Shown: one piece after another, positions 6,778-7,435 of the stretch
Position numbering within the stretch: the first letter of the stretch is position 1
Layout of the letters: every line of letters starts with the position of its first letter
From: Alphaproteobacteria bacterium
GTDB taxonomy: Bacteria > Pseudomonadota > Alphaproteobacteria > JAEULC01
NCBI GenBank assembly: GCA_020851015.1
Contig: JADZDN010000274.1
Location: 1-7,435 of the forward strand
Reading direction: 5' to 3'
Length of the DNA stretch: 7,435 bases
Translations under genes and position numbers: made by a program
Notes under the pieces: generated by a model
Told to the model about the DNA's origin: nothing
The model's database searches: none
The model's input: only the letters and a program-made list of their open reading frames with translations

Positions 6778-7435
6778 TCAATACCGGATGCGCGGGTCGA
6801 GGACGGTGTAGATCAGGTCCACCGCCAGGTTGATCGCCAGGTAGATCACGGCCAAGACCAGGAACACGCCCTGGAACAACGGGTAGTCGCGCCGGAGGAT
6901 CGCGTCGACCGTCAGCCGCCCGAGGCCGGGGATGTTGAACACGCTCTCGGTCACCACCACCCCGCCCAGCAGCAGCGCGACGCCGATGCCGATGGTGGTG
7001 ACGATCGGCACCGAGGCCGGCTTCAGCGCGTGGATCAGCAGCACCGGCAGTTGCGACAGGCCCTTGGCCTTGGCGGTGCGGATATAGTCCTGGTTCAGCA
7101 CCTCGATCATGCTGGCCCGCGTCATGCGCGCGATCAGCGCGACGTAGACGATGCCGAGCGCCAGCGACGGCAGGGTGAGGCTGACCAGGAAAGGCCACAG
7201 CCCCTGGGCGATCGGCGTGTAGCCCTGGACCGGCAGCCAGTCGAGCCTGACCGCGAAGATCCAGATCAGGAAGTAGCCGAGCGCGAAAACCGGCACCGAG
7301 AAGCCCAGGACCGCGAAGCCCATCACCAGCCGGTCGACCCAGGTGCCGGCCCGCCAGGCCGCCAGCACGCCGATCGGCACCGCCATCGCGATGGCGACCG
7401 CCATGGTCAGCACGGTCAGCGCGATGGTGGGCTCG
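6778..7435 (-). CDS. Peptide-type ABC transporter permease, DppB/OppB-like, N-terminus outside window
   Basis: This is the second channel-forming permease. The window shows its C-terminal 218 residues plus one further base; the frame is open to the window edge with EPTIALTVLTMAVAIAM. Family members are about 305-340 residues, so roughly the first 90-120, including the first membrane segment, are missing. A GTG at 7413 is an internal codon, not the start, because the membrane segment it falls in continues upstream. Supporting motifs are VPIGVLAAWRAGTWVDR, FSVPVFALGYFLIWIFAV, and the EAA coupling loop DYIRTAKAKGLS..LLIHALK about 100 residues before the end. The closing VESVFNIPGLG-type segment (TESVFNIPGLGRLTVDAI) and YTVLDPRIRY are typical of B subunits. 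It is the first gene of the operon seen here; a promoter or a binding-protein gene further upstream would lie outside the window. Confidence 0.95.
   Translation of the reverse strand, partial: EPTIALTVLTMAVAIAMAVPIGVLAAWRAGTWVDRLVMGFAVLGFSVPVFALGYFLIWIFAVRLDWLPVQGYTPIAQGLWPFLVSLTLPSLALGIVYVALIARMTRASMIEVLNQDYIRTAKAKGLSQLPVLLIHALKPASVPIVTTIGIGVALLLGGVVVTESVFNIPGLGRLTVDAILRRDYPLFQGVFLVLAVIYLAINLAVDLIYTVLDPRIRY

Noticed and set aside
7411..7413. GTG at 7413 as the true start of the B permease
   Set aside because: The frame is open to the window edge, the hydrophobic segment continues upstream of this codon, and the protein would lack about 100 residues of the family's normal N-terminus.

Overview
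The window is GC-rich, with G or C at most third codon positions, and almost wholly coding. It looks like a piece of an alphaproteobacterial chromosome. The evidence is the codon composition, a periplasmic peptide-type ABC import system, and short palindromic repeats of the CATCCTTCGA...CTCAGGATGA type, which I recall as common intergenic elements in alphaproteobacteria. The genus cannot be fixed from sequence alone.

Layout. The left half is read on the + strand. It holds the C-terminal part of a family-5 (peptide/nickel type) solute-binding protein (1-707), a GC-rich intrinsic terminator (733-757), an amidase-signature hydrolase (783-2210), an HD-domain protein two bases behind it (2213-2785), a 178-base gap filled with palindromic repeats, and an L-aspartate dehydrogenase, nadX (2964-3773). 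The right half is read on the - strand. It is a compact operon for an Opp/Dpp-type importer: permease B (7435 to 6778, N-terminus outside the window), permease C, ATPase D and ATPase F, separated by only 3-5 bases. The two halves converge at 3774-3882, where two inverted copies of a 27-base palindrome lie.

How the genes may work together. The importer and binding protein would bring in a small peptide- or amide-like compound. The amidase could cleave an amide bond to release a carboxylate and ammonia or an amine. The aspartate dehydrogenase interconverts aspartate with iminoaspartate/oxaloacetate and ammonia. The HD protein has enough conserved His/Asp residues for a two-metal site, but its reaction is unknown. 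This suggests a nitrogen-scavenging or amide-catabolic locus. The link is inferred from proximity, and no substrate can be named.

The most notable non-coding feature is a long near-perfect inverted repeat (2838-2955) whose right arm covers the ribosome binding site of nadX. The convergent-end palindromes show a paired base change that preserves the stem. I see no RNA genes, CRISPR array, insertion sequence or phage gene, and nothing that clearly marks a new defence or mobile system.
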